This document shows, piece after piece, positions 8,925 through 16,392 of a stretch of 64,000 nucleotides of DNA; the first letter of the stretch is position 1, and each line of letters begins with the position of its first letter. The position numbers and the translations under genes were made by a program. The stretch comes from Bacillus sp. AFS088145 (lineage in GTDB: Bacteria; Bacillota; Bacilli; Bacillales; Bacillaceae_G). Under the pieces are notes generated by a model. The model had not been told where the DNA came from, searched no databases, and worked only from the letters and a program-made list of their open reading frames with translations. The stretch is from positions 46,935 through 110,934 of the forward strand of contig NZ_NUUX01000028.1 of NCBI RefSeq assembly GCF_002564465.1, given 5' to 3'.

Positions 8925-10287
8925 CGTTCTTCATTCCTTTATCCTTTTCTAACTCATAAATTCTCCCAGATCGTGAAACTTTGTTCCAATCATTACGGTT
9001 TATAAAATAGGAAATAGTACCAAATAGTACAAAAAATAATGTTACAAAACGATAGACAAATAAGTCTAAAATAATTGTAACTGTCAATCTGATCTTTTCT
9101 TTGCCTTTAAATTTAACGCCATAATAATTAGCCAAATACATAGCAAATATACTATAAATAAAATTTAAAGATACAACTCCGAGCAGATAGAATAATAGTA
9201 GATTTTGAGCATGTCCTATATTTGTAAATAACAAATAGCCAAAATTAAAAAGCGTAAAATAGATAGCAACTGTACCTAAAATAAAAGAATCGATTAGCAT
9301 AAAGAAAGAAACTGTGCGAAATAAAAAGGTCTTTATAAGCATCGGAAAATAATAAATGACACAGTCAATAAATGCCTTTTGCCAACGAATTCTTTGTTTA
9401 AATAAATCCTTCCAGGTTTCTGGACACTCTGTATAACATACAGCATTAGGGACAAAAACCATTTTCTTGCCAGGATTTTTTAAAATGTATTGTTGGAATT
9501 TTAATGTAATGTCGATATCTTCTCCTAAAGTCTTTCTATATCCACCAACTTTAAATAAAATATCTCTATTAAAAACCCCGAATGCCCCAGAAATAACGGA
9601 GAGTGCATCGAATTTCGCAAGAGAAACTCTATTAATATAGAATCCTTTTATGAATTCAAAAATTTGAAATCGAATGACATGATTAACTGATAAAGTACGC
9701 TCGATATTTTTTTGATTAAATTGAACACCTTGAAGGGGGTGCACCATTCCTCCTGCGGCTAATACATCAGGATCTTGGAAAACTTCATTCAGAATATGCA
9801 ATGCATCGTTTGCAAGAATACTATCTGCATCTAAAGTTACGACTAATTCATTTTTAGAGTATTCGATTCCAGCGTTTAAGGCGTCATGTTTTCCACCATT
9901 TACTTTATCTATTACGTATACATTTGGGTATATAGTCGATTTATAAAAGTTTTTGATTTTAGTACTCTTTAACTGATTTGATATTTTTCGATCTTCCGGT
10001 GTTAGACGAAGCAGTTTATGTAAAATTTTCATGGTTCCATCTTGAGATCCATCGTTAATATAAATAACTTCTTTTGTTGAATAATCTAATCTATTAATCC
10101 CTTTAATAGCTGTTTCGATAATGCTTTCTTCGTTAAAGCATGGTATAAGTATGCTGATGCTTTTATTAGTTTGTATTATGTTTTGTTTTCGTTTCTTACG
10201 ATTATAAAAGATTGGAAGAGCATTGATCATATGTAAGATTGGGAAAAAGGTACATAAGAATAGGGTGAGTATTGTAACAAATTGCAT
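8917..10287 (-). CDS. Membrane glycosyltransferase family 2, PgaC/IcaA-like polysaccharide synthase
   Basis: The 456-residue protein has an N-terminal membrane span, a cytoplasmic GT-A domain (about 45-280) and several C-terminal spans. GT2 motifs are in order: YINDGSQDGT, LDADS, YRKTLGEDIDIT, and QRIRWQ, the Q/RxxRW motif of processive synthases. This pattern suits a poly-N-acetylglucosamine or chitin/hyaluronan-type synthase. It is the first gene of a two-gene minus-strand operon with the NodB deacetylase. A second GT2 synthase of similar design lies at 29084-30505. No icaD/pgaD-like small partner was seen next to it. Confidence 0.87.
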   Translation of the reverse strand: MQFVTILTLFLCTFFPILHMINALPIFYNRKKRKQNIIQTNKSISILIPCFNEESIIETAIKGINRLDYSTKEVIYINDGSQDGTMKILHKLLRLTPEDRKISNQLKSTKIKNFYKSTIYPNVYVIDKVNGGKHDALNAGIEYSKNELVVTLDADSILANDALHILNEVFQDPDVLAAGGMVHPLQGVQFNQKNIERTLSVNHVIRFQIFEFIKGFYINRVSLAKFDALSVISGAFGVFNRDILFKVGGYRKTLGEDIDITLKFQQYILKNPGKKMVFVPNAVCYTECPETWKDLFKQRIRWQKAFIDCVIYYFPMLIKTFLFRTVSFFMLIDSFILGTVAIYFTLFNFGYLLFTNIGHAQNLLLFYLLGVVSLNFIYSIFAMYLANYYGVKFKGKEKIRLTVTIILDLFVYRFVTLFFVLFGTISYFINRNDWNKVSRSGRIYELEKDKGMKNVG

Positions 10288-10898
10288 AATTAAATCTCCT
10301 TAAAACTTGTATTGTTACGTATTTTCAATATCTGAATATGAAAGAAAAATAATCACTCAGTCATAACAATATTAGATTTCTACTTTGATTATTTTAACGA
10401 GATTTTGGCTTTTTTAATATGTTATTATTTGAACAATTTATTTCAAAATGAATACTAACAATACAAATATTAAAATGTTTTCTAAATTCATGGTAATTTC
10501 ACGTACCGTATTTAATTTTATCTAAATAGTTTTGATTAGTAAGAAACAGAAAGGCAATGTCTCTATTTTTGAAATGGCCCAAAAATGCACTATTCTTAAA
10601 GAGGGGACATAATTATACTTGCAGCTGGCGGAGTATCTAAAATGTGATTTAGTTGAAGTGAAGAGGCAATGATTAAGCTTGGATATTGAAGTCACTATAT
10701 GAATGCTCATCAAATTTGCACAGTACCGTTTTAACCTCTGTAGGAATTATGTTGCCAATTGTGAACATCGATAATTAGTATGATGAATCTTATTGGAAGT
10801 GGATATAAGAATTTGTTTTATAAAATAGAATTGTTATGAATTATTTATTATAGTAGCTTTAGTTATTAGAACTAATTCGCGAAATTGATAAGGATAAT
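10288..10898. other. Intergenic stretch of about 610 bp without a supported gene
   Basis: AT-rich, with stops in all frames and no ORF carrying a ribosome site and plausible composition. A 63-codon minus-strand frame at 10522-10713 has no recognisable features. It holds one imperfect copy (10495-10510) of the AATTTCACTTACCGTA motif found twice near 14 kb. The part near 10288 should contain the promoter of the glycosyltransferase operon. Confidence 0.5.
10495..10510 (+). repeat. Imperfect copy of the AATTTCACTTACCGTA motif
   Basis: The sequence AATTTCACGTACCGTA matches the two identical copies at 13950 and 14040 at 15 of 16 positions. Confidence 0.4.
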
Positions 10899-10940
10899 TA
10901 AAAACAGCCGAAACTTAATAAGATTCAGCTGTTTTGTTTT
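10899..10940. terminator. Terminator of nupC (hairpin symmetrical on both strands)
   Basis: AAAACAGC (10901-10908) pairs with GCTGTTTT (10928-10935). It lies just beyond the minus-strand nupC stop codon. Confidence 0.7.
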
Positions 10941-10965
10941 ACATTAATTTTTAATGCTTAAAGTA

Positions 10966-12144
10966 CTATCTAACAAATAAACCTACAATCGTTCCTGTTA
11001 AAACTGAACCTAGCGTAGCAACTAATAATACTCTTAAACCAATTTTAGCAAAAAGCTCTGATTGTTTTTTATCAATCGCAGCAATTGCACCATATATAAT
11101 TCCAATTGATGAAAAGTTAGCAAAAGATACTAAGAATGATGACACGATTGCTACAGTTTTTGTTGATAAATTAGGAATGATTTTTTGGAAATCAAGCATT
11201 GCAACAAACTCATTTGCAGCAACTTTTGTACCCATTATTGATCCTGAACGTACTAATTCATCTGTTGGGATACCCATAATGAAAGCAACAGGTGCAAAAA
11301 CATATCCTAAAATTTCAGTAAATGTCATTCCGATAATCGCATTGAATACGAAATTAATCATAGCAAGTAAACCAATGTAGGTTATTAACATTGCTCCAAC
11401 AATTAAGGCAACTTTACCACCATCAAGTGCACCGTTACCGATGGCTTCAAATAACGACTTTTCTTTAATCATTTCTTTGACATTAATTTCTTCATCTTGT
11501 TCTGATGTAACAGGACATGCCATTGAAGAAAGAATTAAACCAGAGAACACGTTGATCGGCAGTGCAACTAGTACATATTCAGGGGGAATCATTTGCATAT
11601 ATGCACCTAAGATCGAACATGATACCGCTACTAACGAAGATGTAACGACAACAAATAATCGGTTAGGTGTAAGTTTATGTAATTCGGTTTTAACAGAAAG
11701 AATTGCTGTTGTATCACCGAATACCATACTATTTACAGCAACGAATGACTCAATCTTTGGTAATCCTGTAACTTTAGCAACTGCTCCACCGATATATTTA
11801 ATTGCTAACGGTAGTATTCTTGTGTAAGTCAAAATTGATAATAATGAAGATACGAATATGATCATCATTAAAACGTTTATCCAAAAATAACCCTTTGTCG
11901 ATAAATCACCGAATACAAATGAAATACCTTCGTTACCAAAGGATAATACCTTATTAAAGAAAGAGACGATCTTTTGTAAAACTGTTCTACCAATTGAGGT
12001 TTTTAGCATAAACCAAGCTAAAATCAATTGAACCACTAACATAATTGCAACAGCTTTATAGTTAATGTGTTTTTTATCATTAGACATTAGCCAACAAATA
12101 ATAAGTATCAAGATAATGCCAATGATTGCGATAATATATGACAT
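10966..12144 (-). CDS. nupC: NupC-family concentrative nucleoside transporter
   Basis: The 392-residue polytopic protein has the CNT layout: short N-terminal spans, then the NupC core with GGAVAKVTGLPKIESFVAVNSMVFGDTTA, VTSSLVAVSCSILGAYMQM and a C-terminal VAANEFVAML...SFANFSSIGIIYGAI. These stretches carry the conserved EGF/SFANFSS-type nucleoside and cation binding residues. CNT proteins import nucleosides with H+ or Na+. Upstream on the same strand, 100 bp away, lies a small XapX-domain gene, so the two are likely co-transcribed. No purine riboswitch was seen upstream. Confidence 0.9.
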   Translation of the reverse strand: MSYIIAIIGIILILIICWLMSNDKKHINYKAVAIMLVVQLILAWFMLKTSIGRTVLQKIVSFFNKVLSFGNEGISFVFGDLSTKGYFWINVLMMIIFVSSLLSILTYTRILPLAIKYIGGAVAKVTGLPKIESFVAVNSMVFGDTTAILSVKTELHKLTPNRLFVVVTSSLVAVSCSILGAYMQMIPPEYVLVALPINVFSGLILSSMACPVTSEQDEEINVKEMIKEKSLFEAIGNGALDGGKVALIVGAMLITYIGLLAMINFVFNAIIGMTFTEILGYVFAPVAFIMGIPTDELVRSGSIMGTKVAANEFVAMLDFQKIIPNLSTKTVAIVSSFLVSFANFSSIGIIYGAIAAIDKKQSELFAKIGLRVLLVATLGSVLTGTIVGLFVR

Positions 12145-12244
12145 TTATTTTCCTCCAAACTACAAAATCGTAGAATAATTTCTAATTTGCAATCTTATTG
12201 TTTCCAATCAATATAAAAATATCATTAAATAAAGTAAGCTTTAT

Positions 12245-12400
12245 TTAAATAAATAGCTGAACTAATTTCATGCCACCCCAAACACCTATAATCCCACAAA
12301 TTGCTGAAAATACAGGTGGTGCCGGAATTGGTAATTTAATGAGAGTAAATACAACTCCAACAATTAAACCTGCGATTAAGCTCATAATTATTTCATGCAT
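12245..12400 (-). CDS. XapX-domain small membrane protein (51 aa)
   Basis: Reading the minus strand from the ATG at 12400 gives 51 residues. An AAAAAGGAG ribosome site lies 9 nt upstream. The sequence MHEIIMSLIAGLIVGVVFT, followed by KLPIPAPPVFSAICGIIGVW, is the hallmark of the XapX domain (DUF1427): two hydrophobic segments joined by a proline-rich PxPAPP loop. The domain is named after a gene of the xanthosine utilisation region of enterobacteria, which also carries a NupC-like or XapB transporter. Its position directly upstream of nupC here agrees with a link to nucleoside uptake, though its function is unknown. Confidence 0.82.
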   Translation of the reverse strand: MHEIIMSLIAGLIVGVVFTLIKLPIPAPPVFSAICGIIGVWGGMKLVQLFI

Positions 12401-12641
12401 ATTTACTAACTCCTTTTTGTTTCAACACTTTTTTGTATTACGATTGATACTGATCGCCAATCTTCTCTGTTAGGGTATTATCCCCAAAAATCATAGCTAA
12501 TACAAATTACTACACTAAAGAAAACTTTTTTTGTAAATCAAATGGATGGTAGGTAAAAAGAATGTTTTTAAAGAATATATTTGTAAAGAAAATTCTAATC
12601 TTGATCACCTAGAATATTTTCAAGTTGAAAGGGGCTTATGA

Positions 12642-13256
12642 ATGAAACAATCGCTATTGCAAGAAATTCATGATTTTACTTTATTTGGTGAACATGCAGA
12701 TCATTTTGAATACTTAGCAAGTGGAAAAGATGGAGATGTTTACACTAGAGACAATTATGTTATAAAAGTATTTAAGGAAGATGGAAAAAGTCGAGATGAC
12801 GGGATGAAACTTCACCTTCTCGAACGAAGTATATACTATCCAAAAGTACATGTATTTACGAATGATTTTATGGTAAGTGATCGGATATTTGGTGAAACTT
12901 TTTATCAATTAGATGGACACAGTAAAAATTTACGTAAACAATTTGAAACAGAAATTAATCAAGCGATCTTTGATGCTCAAAATGCAGGTTTAAATGCATT
13001 CGACTTACATAATCATAATTTAATTTTATCAAAAGATGGCGAAGTTCGAATTGTTGACGTCGGACGATTTTCTCTTGAAGAAGAAACTCTCCAGCTAGGC
13101 TTTTTTAAATCTTTATTTGGAAGTTCAAATCGACGTAACCGAAAACATAAAAAACGTCATGATCACTCATCCTCAAGGCATCATTACAAACACTCTTCAT
13201 CCTCAAGACGCCACCATCGTAGACATTCAAGTTCATATAGCTCTTACTCTTCCTAA
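12642..13256 (+). CDS. Minimal protein-kinase-like protein with His/Ser/Arg-rich tail
   Basis: The 204-residue protein has a compact kinase-like core: a glycine-loop equivalent G28-KDGDVY, the lysine K42 in VIKVFK, a catalytic-loop equivalent FDLHNHNLIL with D121 and N126, and a metal-binding VDVGR with D139. From residue 160 to the end it becomes a low-complexity tail of His, Ser, Arg and Lys ending in Ser/Tyr repeats. The core is far shorter than a Hanks kinase (about 260 residues) and lacks a visible C-lobe beyond the VDVGR region. AAAGGGG supplies the ribosome site 7 nt before the ATG. It may be a small Ser/Thr kinase of the Bacillus YrzF type or a phosphotransferase relative; the tail could bind metal, nucleic acid or spore surfaces. 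Confidence 0.7.
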   Translation: MKQSLLQEIHDFTLFGEHADHFEYLASGKDGDVYTRDNYVIKVFKEDGKSRDDGMKLHLLERSIYYPKVHVFTNDFMVSDRIFGETFYQLDGHSKNLRKQFETEINQAIFDAQNAGLNAFDLHNHNLILSKDGEVRIVDVGRFSLEEETLQLGFFKSLFGSSNRRNRKHKKRHDHSSSRHHYKHSSSSRRHHRRHSSSYSSYSS

Positions 13257-13257
13257 A

Positions 13258-13294
13258 TAAAAATCCACCTTTCTCATCAAAGGTGGATTTTTTT
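13258..13294 (+). terminator. Terminator of the kinase-like gene
   Basis: Perfect 12-bp stem AAATCCACCTTT/AAAGGTGGATTT with a 6-nt loop and T run. Confidence 0.88.
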
Positions 13295-13364
13295 CTCAAC
13301 TGCATAAGTTATAATAGAATGGAAAAACTAACCAATATTATTAATTGTAATATTGGAGGGCAAA

Positions 13365-13886
13365 ATGTATAAATCAATCGTAGCGTTTATGCTTTTAATA
13401 TTTCTTGGTTTTTCCTTCGATCATTTCATGGTGGCAGAGGCTAGTGTATTTACAAAAGAAATGTTAAAAAAAGAAATCGAGAATTACGGAGAAAAAGCAA
13501 CTAACAAAATCCCGGCATCCTATAGTAAAGAAGATGCGCTAAAAAATGGAGATATATTAATAATAGGAAGAACTACTAACCATAATGAACGGATTCAAAA
13601 ATTTATTAATAATGTAAAAAATAAGAAGCCTGACTTTATTCGATTTGTTGAATTTACTTCAAAAGGTGATCCAGTGATTACCGAATATCAATATAATGGA
13701 AAATTAATATACTATCGATTTGATAGTTCAAGGGATCGAACAGACCGATATCGAAAAGGTACATTTGCGATGAGTAAATTTGTTACAGGACCAAAAGTAT
13801 TAGAAGACTATTGCCAAAAATTAGTCATAAAAACTAATACGTCATATTTAACAAATTGTTATCATTTTGATAAGGTGGAATTTTAG
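13365..13886 (+). CDS. Secreted DUF4362-like protein
   Basis: The ATG at 13365 follows GGAGGG and is preferred over the TTG at 13353. The 173-residue product starts with a signal peptide (MYKSIVAFMLLIFLGFSF... ending near VAEA). A mature domain of about 145 residues follows, with ALKNGDILIIGRTTNHNERIQKFINN, RFVEFTSKGDPVITEYQYNG and a C-terminal pair of cysteines (residues 153 and 167 region). The NGDI(V/L)...RIQKFINN pattern fits DUF4362, a family of Bacillus lipoproteins or secreted proteins of unknown function. No lipobox cysteine is visible. It is monocistronic. Confidence 0.72.
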   Translation: MYKSIVAFMLLIFLGFSFDHFMVAEASVFTKEMLKKEIENYGEKATNKIPASYSKEDALKNGDILIIGRTTNHNERIQKFINNVKNKKPDFIRFVEFTSKGDPVITEYQYNGKLIYYRFDSSRDRTDRYRKGTFAMSKFVTGPKVLEDYCQKLVIKTNTSYLTNCYHFDKVEF

Positions 13887-13891
13887 TTTTT

Positions 13892-13923
13892 AAAAACGTC
13901 GGTTAAAAAATCGGCGTTTTTTG
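13892..13923 (+). terminator. Terminator of the DUF4362-like gene
   Basis: AAAAACGtCG pairs with CGgCGTTTTT across an A-rich loop, followed by a T run. Confidence 0.7.
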
Positions 13924-13949
13924 TATTATTGTTAAAAAAAAGCGAATGA

Positions 13950-13967
13950 AATTTCACTTACCGTAAT
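13950..13967 (+). repeat. Direct repeat AATTTCACTTACCGTAAT, copy 1
   Basis: This 18-bp sequence is repeated exactly at 14040-14057, 90 bp downstream, in the gap before the gene at 14192. A 15/16 match also occurs at 10495. Spacing and identity suggest a protein-binding site or a remnant of a repeated element; no known regulator is recognised. Confidence 0.5.
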
Positions 13968-14039
13968 TTATATACAAAACAATTTTAGATCTTAAAATTC
14001 AAGATTATTAATAAAACTTATTAACTATCCAACCTTGAG

Positions 14040-14057
14040 AATTTCACTTACCGTAAT
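14040..14057 (+). repeat. Direct repeat AATTTCACTTACCGTAAT, copy 2
   Basis: Exact second copy of the 18-bp sequence at 13950. It lies 134 bp upstream of the start codon at 14192. Confidence 0.5.
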
Positions 14058-14191
14058 ATATTCCTAAAATTATTTCTTTTAACGATAAGATGGACAAAAA
14101 GTTCCAAACTAAACTATAATTTCTACATATAACGAATAAAACTACTACTAAAATCTGGAAATAATAAAGATTCACCAAAGGAGTAAAAAAA

Positions 14192-14935
14192 ATGGCAGAA
14201 AATATAGTTCAAAATGAGAAAACTGAGTTAATAAAATTCATACCGCCAAAAGGAGAATTTACAAAATTTTTGTCTGATGAGGATTATTTAGAAAAAGGAC
14301 GATCTTGGGGATTATTTAATAAAAATCCAAAACATGATTTTTTATTCAAAGGTCAAGACTTTCAAGTAAATGTAAAGCTTGTTGGCTATGAAACATATGG
14401 GGTTACGGATGAGTATCATACAATTATTATTGAATTTGAAGATGGCAATTTAACATGTATTCATCCTGCTTATTTAAAAGAAATGCAATCACCAAGCTTT
14501 AAGAAAGTATACACAGTTGGTGAAAGTGATCCGAAGAACAGTGAAGAGAAGAAAACAGAATCAGAAACAGTAAAAACGTCGAAAGAAAGTTCTTCTAAAG
14601 CTACTACAAAGAAAAAAGTAGAAAAGAAAGAAGAAGTTTCAATTACATTACCAATTGATAAATCACATTTTAACGGTGCCGTTAAAGAATTCAGTACAAA
14701 ATATAATCATTTCAATGATAGCGAAGAAGAAATCATAATTTGGGAAAACGTAGCTGTCAAAGGAGATCAGGATTTAGTAATTGGTAATGCTTGGTGTTCA
14801 TTGAGCAAAACTTTAAAAGCAGCTGAATTAGAGGTAGGTAAATCTTATCAATTTGATGGAAAAGTAGTTGATAAGAAACTAAACAAAGAAGTTAAATATA
14901 AACTAAATAACCCTTCAAAGGTTGCTGAGATTTAA
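14192..14935 (+). CDS. Hypothetical two-domain cytoplasmic protein with charged linker
   Basis: The 247-residue protein has no signal peptide or membrane span. Residues 1-110 form one beta-rich domain (FLFKGQDFQVNVKLVGYETYG, HTIIIEFEDGNLTCIHPAYL). Residues about 112-150 are a low-complexity Lys/Glu/Ser/Thr linker. Residues 150-247 form a second beta-rich domain (EEEIIIWENVAVKGDQDLVIGNAW, VGKSYQFDGKVVDKKLNKEVKYKL). The second domain has the feel of an OB or Tudor-like barrel, but I do not recognise either family. Two exact 18-bp direct repeats lie in its upstream region. An AAAGGAG ribosome site precedes the ATG. Confidence 0.65.
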   Translation: MAENIVQNEKTELIKFIPPKGEFTKFLSDEDYLEKGRSWGLFNKNPKHDFLFKGQDFQVNVKLVGYETYGVTDEYHTIIIEFEDGNLTCIHPAYLKEMQSPSFKKVYTVGESDPKNSEEKKTESETVKTSKESSSKATTKKKVEKKEEVSITLPIDKSHFNGAVKEFSTKYNHFNDSEEEIIIWENVAVKGDQDLVIGNAWCSLSKTLKAAELEVGKSYQFDGKVVDKKLNKEVKYKLNNPSKVAEI

Positions 14936-14992
14936 ATTTAAAGCAAGTAAAAAAGTTTCAAATTAATTTATATTTAAATTAAGCGAATTCAT

Positions 14993-15022
14993 AAAAAGCT
15001 AACAAATACAGTTAGCTTTTTT
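14993..15022 (+). terminator. Terminator of the two-domain protein gene
   Basis: Perfect 11-bp stem AAAAAGCTAAC/GTTAGCTTTTT with a 7-nt loop. Confidence 0.88.
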
Positions 15023-15024
15023 CA

Positions 15025-15418
15025 GTGTTGAAATATAAAACGTTTAATAGGGAAAACGTACATTAAGTAATCATTATTGATGATTAAATTATCAATTTTG
15101 ATTGATTTATTAATGGTACTCTCAGTAAATGCAATTTGGTTAGGTTTGTATAGTAAACTTTTTTGATGAGTAAGTTGATTGGAATGGAGGGATGCTCGAC
15201 TCCTATGGGATAAGTGGGAAGGCTAAAGAATCTCGCCATTATGATCAAATCTAAGTAAATGGTTACATGTTTTTATTTTTTTAGACAAATAATTTAATAA
15301 AACACAATACCTATAAAAAGGTAATTAAAGTATAATCCTGAAAATTAGTAACTTAAGTCATGTATTACTACTTTTTACTAATCATAAAAAGAAGTTTAGT
15401 ATCTTAATACACTTATTT
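15025..15418. other. Intergenic stretch with a degenerate Bacillus-type intergenic repeat
   Basis: No ORF is supported here. The part at about 15176-15240 (GGAATGGAGG...GCTCGACTCCTATGGGATAAGTGGGAAGGC...AATCTCGCC) resembles a decayed copy of a GC-rich intergenic element common in Bacillaceae, whose core reads like GACTCCTGCGGGATAAGCGGGA. The match is from memory and the copy is clearly eroded. The 3' part, 15300-15418, should hold the promoter of the GDSL hydrolase gene. Confidence 0.4.
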
Positions 15419-15433
15419 AAGGGGGCGTATTTG

Positions 15434-16177
15434 TTGAGAAGAAGAAAAATTGTTATAACGATTCTTACTTTTGCTTTAGCAGGTTCTTTATTTTCAAATA
15501 CTGCACTTGCAAAAGAGGATAAAGTTAATACTTATGAAAAAATTGATCTTGTAGGTCTTGGAGACTCCATAACATTTGGTTTCAACTTAGGTACTACTAA
15601 TAGCATACCATCAAATTATGCGTTCCCTTTTCTAATTGGTGAAAACGCAAACCTTGAAGTTCGTGATTTAGGCGTTCCAGGTTGGACGACAGCTAATCTT
15701 TTGCAAGCAATAAAATATGATACCAATTTCAGACAATCAATAAAACATGCAGACTATATTACTTTAGATATAGGAAATAATGATTTGTTACATACTTTGA
15801 AAAAAAGTAATCATTTAGAACAACTTCCAGGAAAAATTGCTTCAATGATGCCGAAACTGACAGGAAATTTAAATGAAATAATTAAGGAAATTCGTGAACT
15901 TAGCGATGCTCCGATTGTTTTGTACAATTTCTATAATCCATTTCAAGTAAATAATCAACCGATGCATAAACTATCAAATCAATTATTATCGTTCATCATT
16001 AATCCTAAAATAGCTAGCATTGCAGGTAAATACAAAAATGTAAAAATAGCTGATGCATTTTCTGCGTTTGATGAAAAACAAGCAACGTATGTTAGACAGG
16101 GAGATATACATCCAACTATAGATGGACAAACTGTACTAGCTAACATCGGAAGGAACGCGCTCGGAATAAAAAAATAA
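15434..16177 (+). CDS. Secreted SGNH/GDSL-family hydrolase
   Basis: Two TTG codons (15431, 15434) follow an AAGGGGGCG ribosome site; spacing favours 15434, giving 247 residues. A signal peptide ends at about residue 26 (NTALA-KE). The mature enzyme shows the SGNH blocks: LVGLGDSIT with the nucleophile Ser, a Gly in DLGVPGWT, IGNNDL with the Asn, and the C-terminal QGDIHPT with the Asp/His pair. This is the pattern of secreted GDSL esterases or lipases in Bacillus. Natural substrate unknown: lipid, acylated polysaccharide or cell-wall acetyl groups are all possible. Confidence 0.88.
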   Translation: MRRRKIVITILTFALAGSLFSNTALAKEDKVNTYEKIDLVGLGDSITFGFNLGTTNSIPSNYAFPFLIGENANLEVRDLGVPGWTTANLLQAIKYDTNFRQSIKHADYITLDIGNNDLLHTLKKSNHLEQLPGKIASMMPKLTGNLNEIIKEIRELSDAPIVLYNFYNPFQVNNQPMHKLSNQLLSFIINPKIASIAGKYKNVKIADAFSAFDEKQATYVRQGDIHPTIDGQTVLANIGRNALGIKK

Positions 16178-16227
16178 AAATTTTTTATTAAGTTTTTATT
16201 TTTCAAATTAGCTTATTTAAAATTATC

Positions 16228-16260
16228 GATTAACCATAGATTGTGGTTAATCTTTTTTTA
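16228..16260 (+). terminator. Terminator of the GDSL hydrolase gene
   Basis: GATTAACCA pairs with TGGTTAATC, followed by a run of T. Confidence 0.82.
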
Positions 16261-16392
16261 TTGTAGCTATTTCTTATGTTAATTAATTTTGAATGGAGAC
16301 ATATCACATTCATCATAGAACTATATATTAATATTTACTAAAAAATGCTTTTTGGATTTTGAATAAATGATTTTATATTTAGGAGTGATCTA

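Noticed and set aside
10522..10713. 63-codon minus-strand frame
   Set aside because: No ribosome site, Cys/Ser/Tyr-rich noise-like translation, surrounded by stops in AT-rich spacer.
12401..12641. Purine riboswitch upstream of xapX-nupC
   Set aside because: The conserved junction sequences of the purine aptamer were not found on the minus strand.
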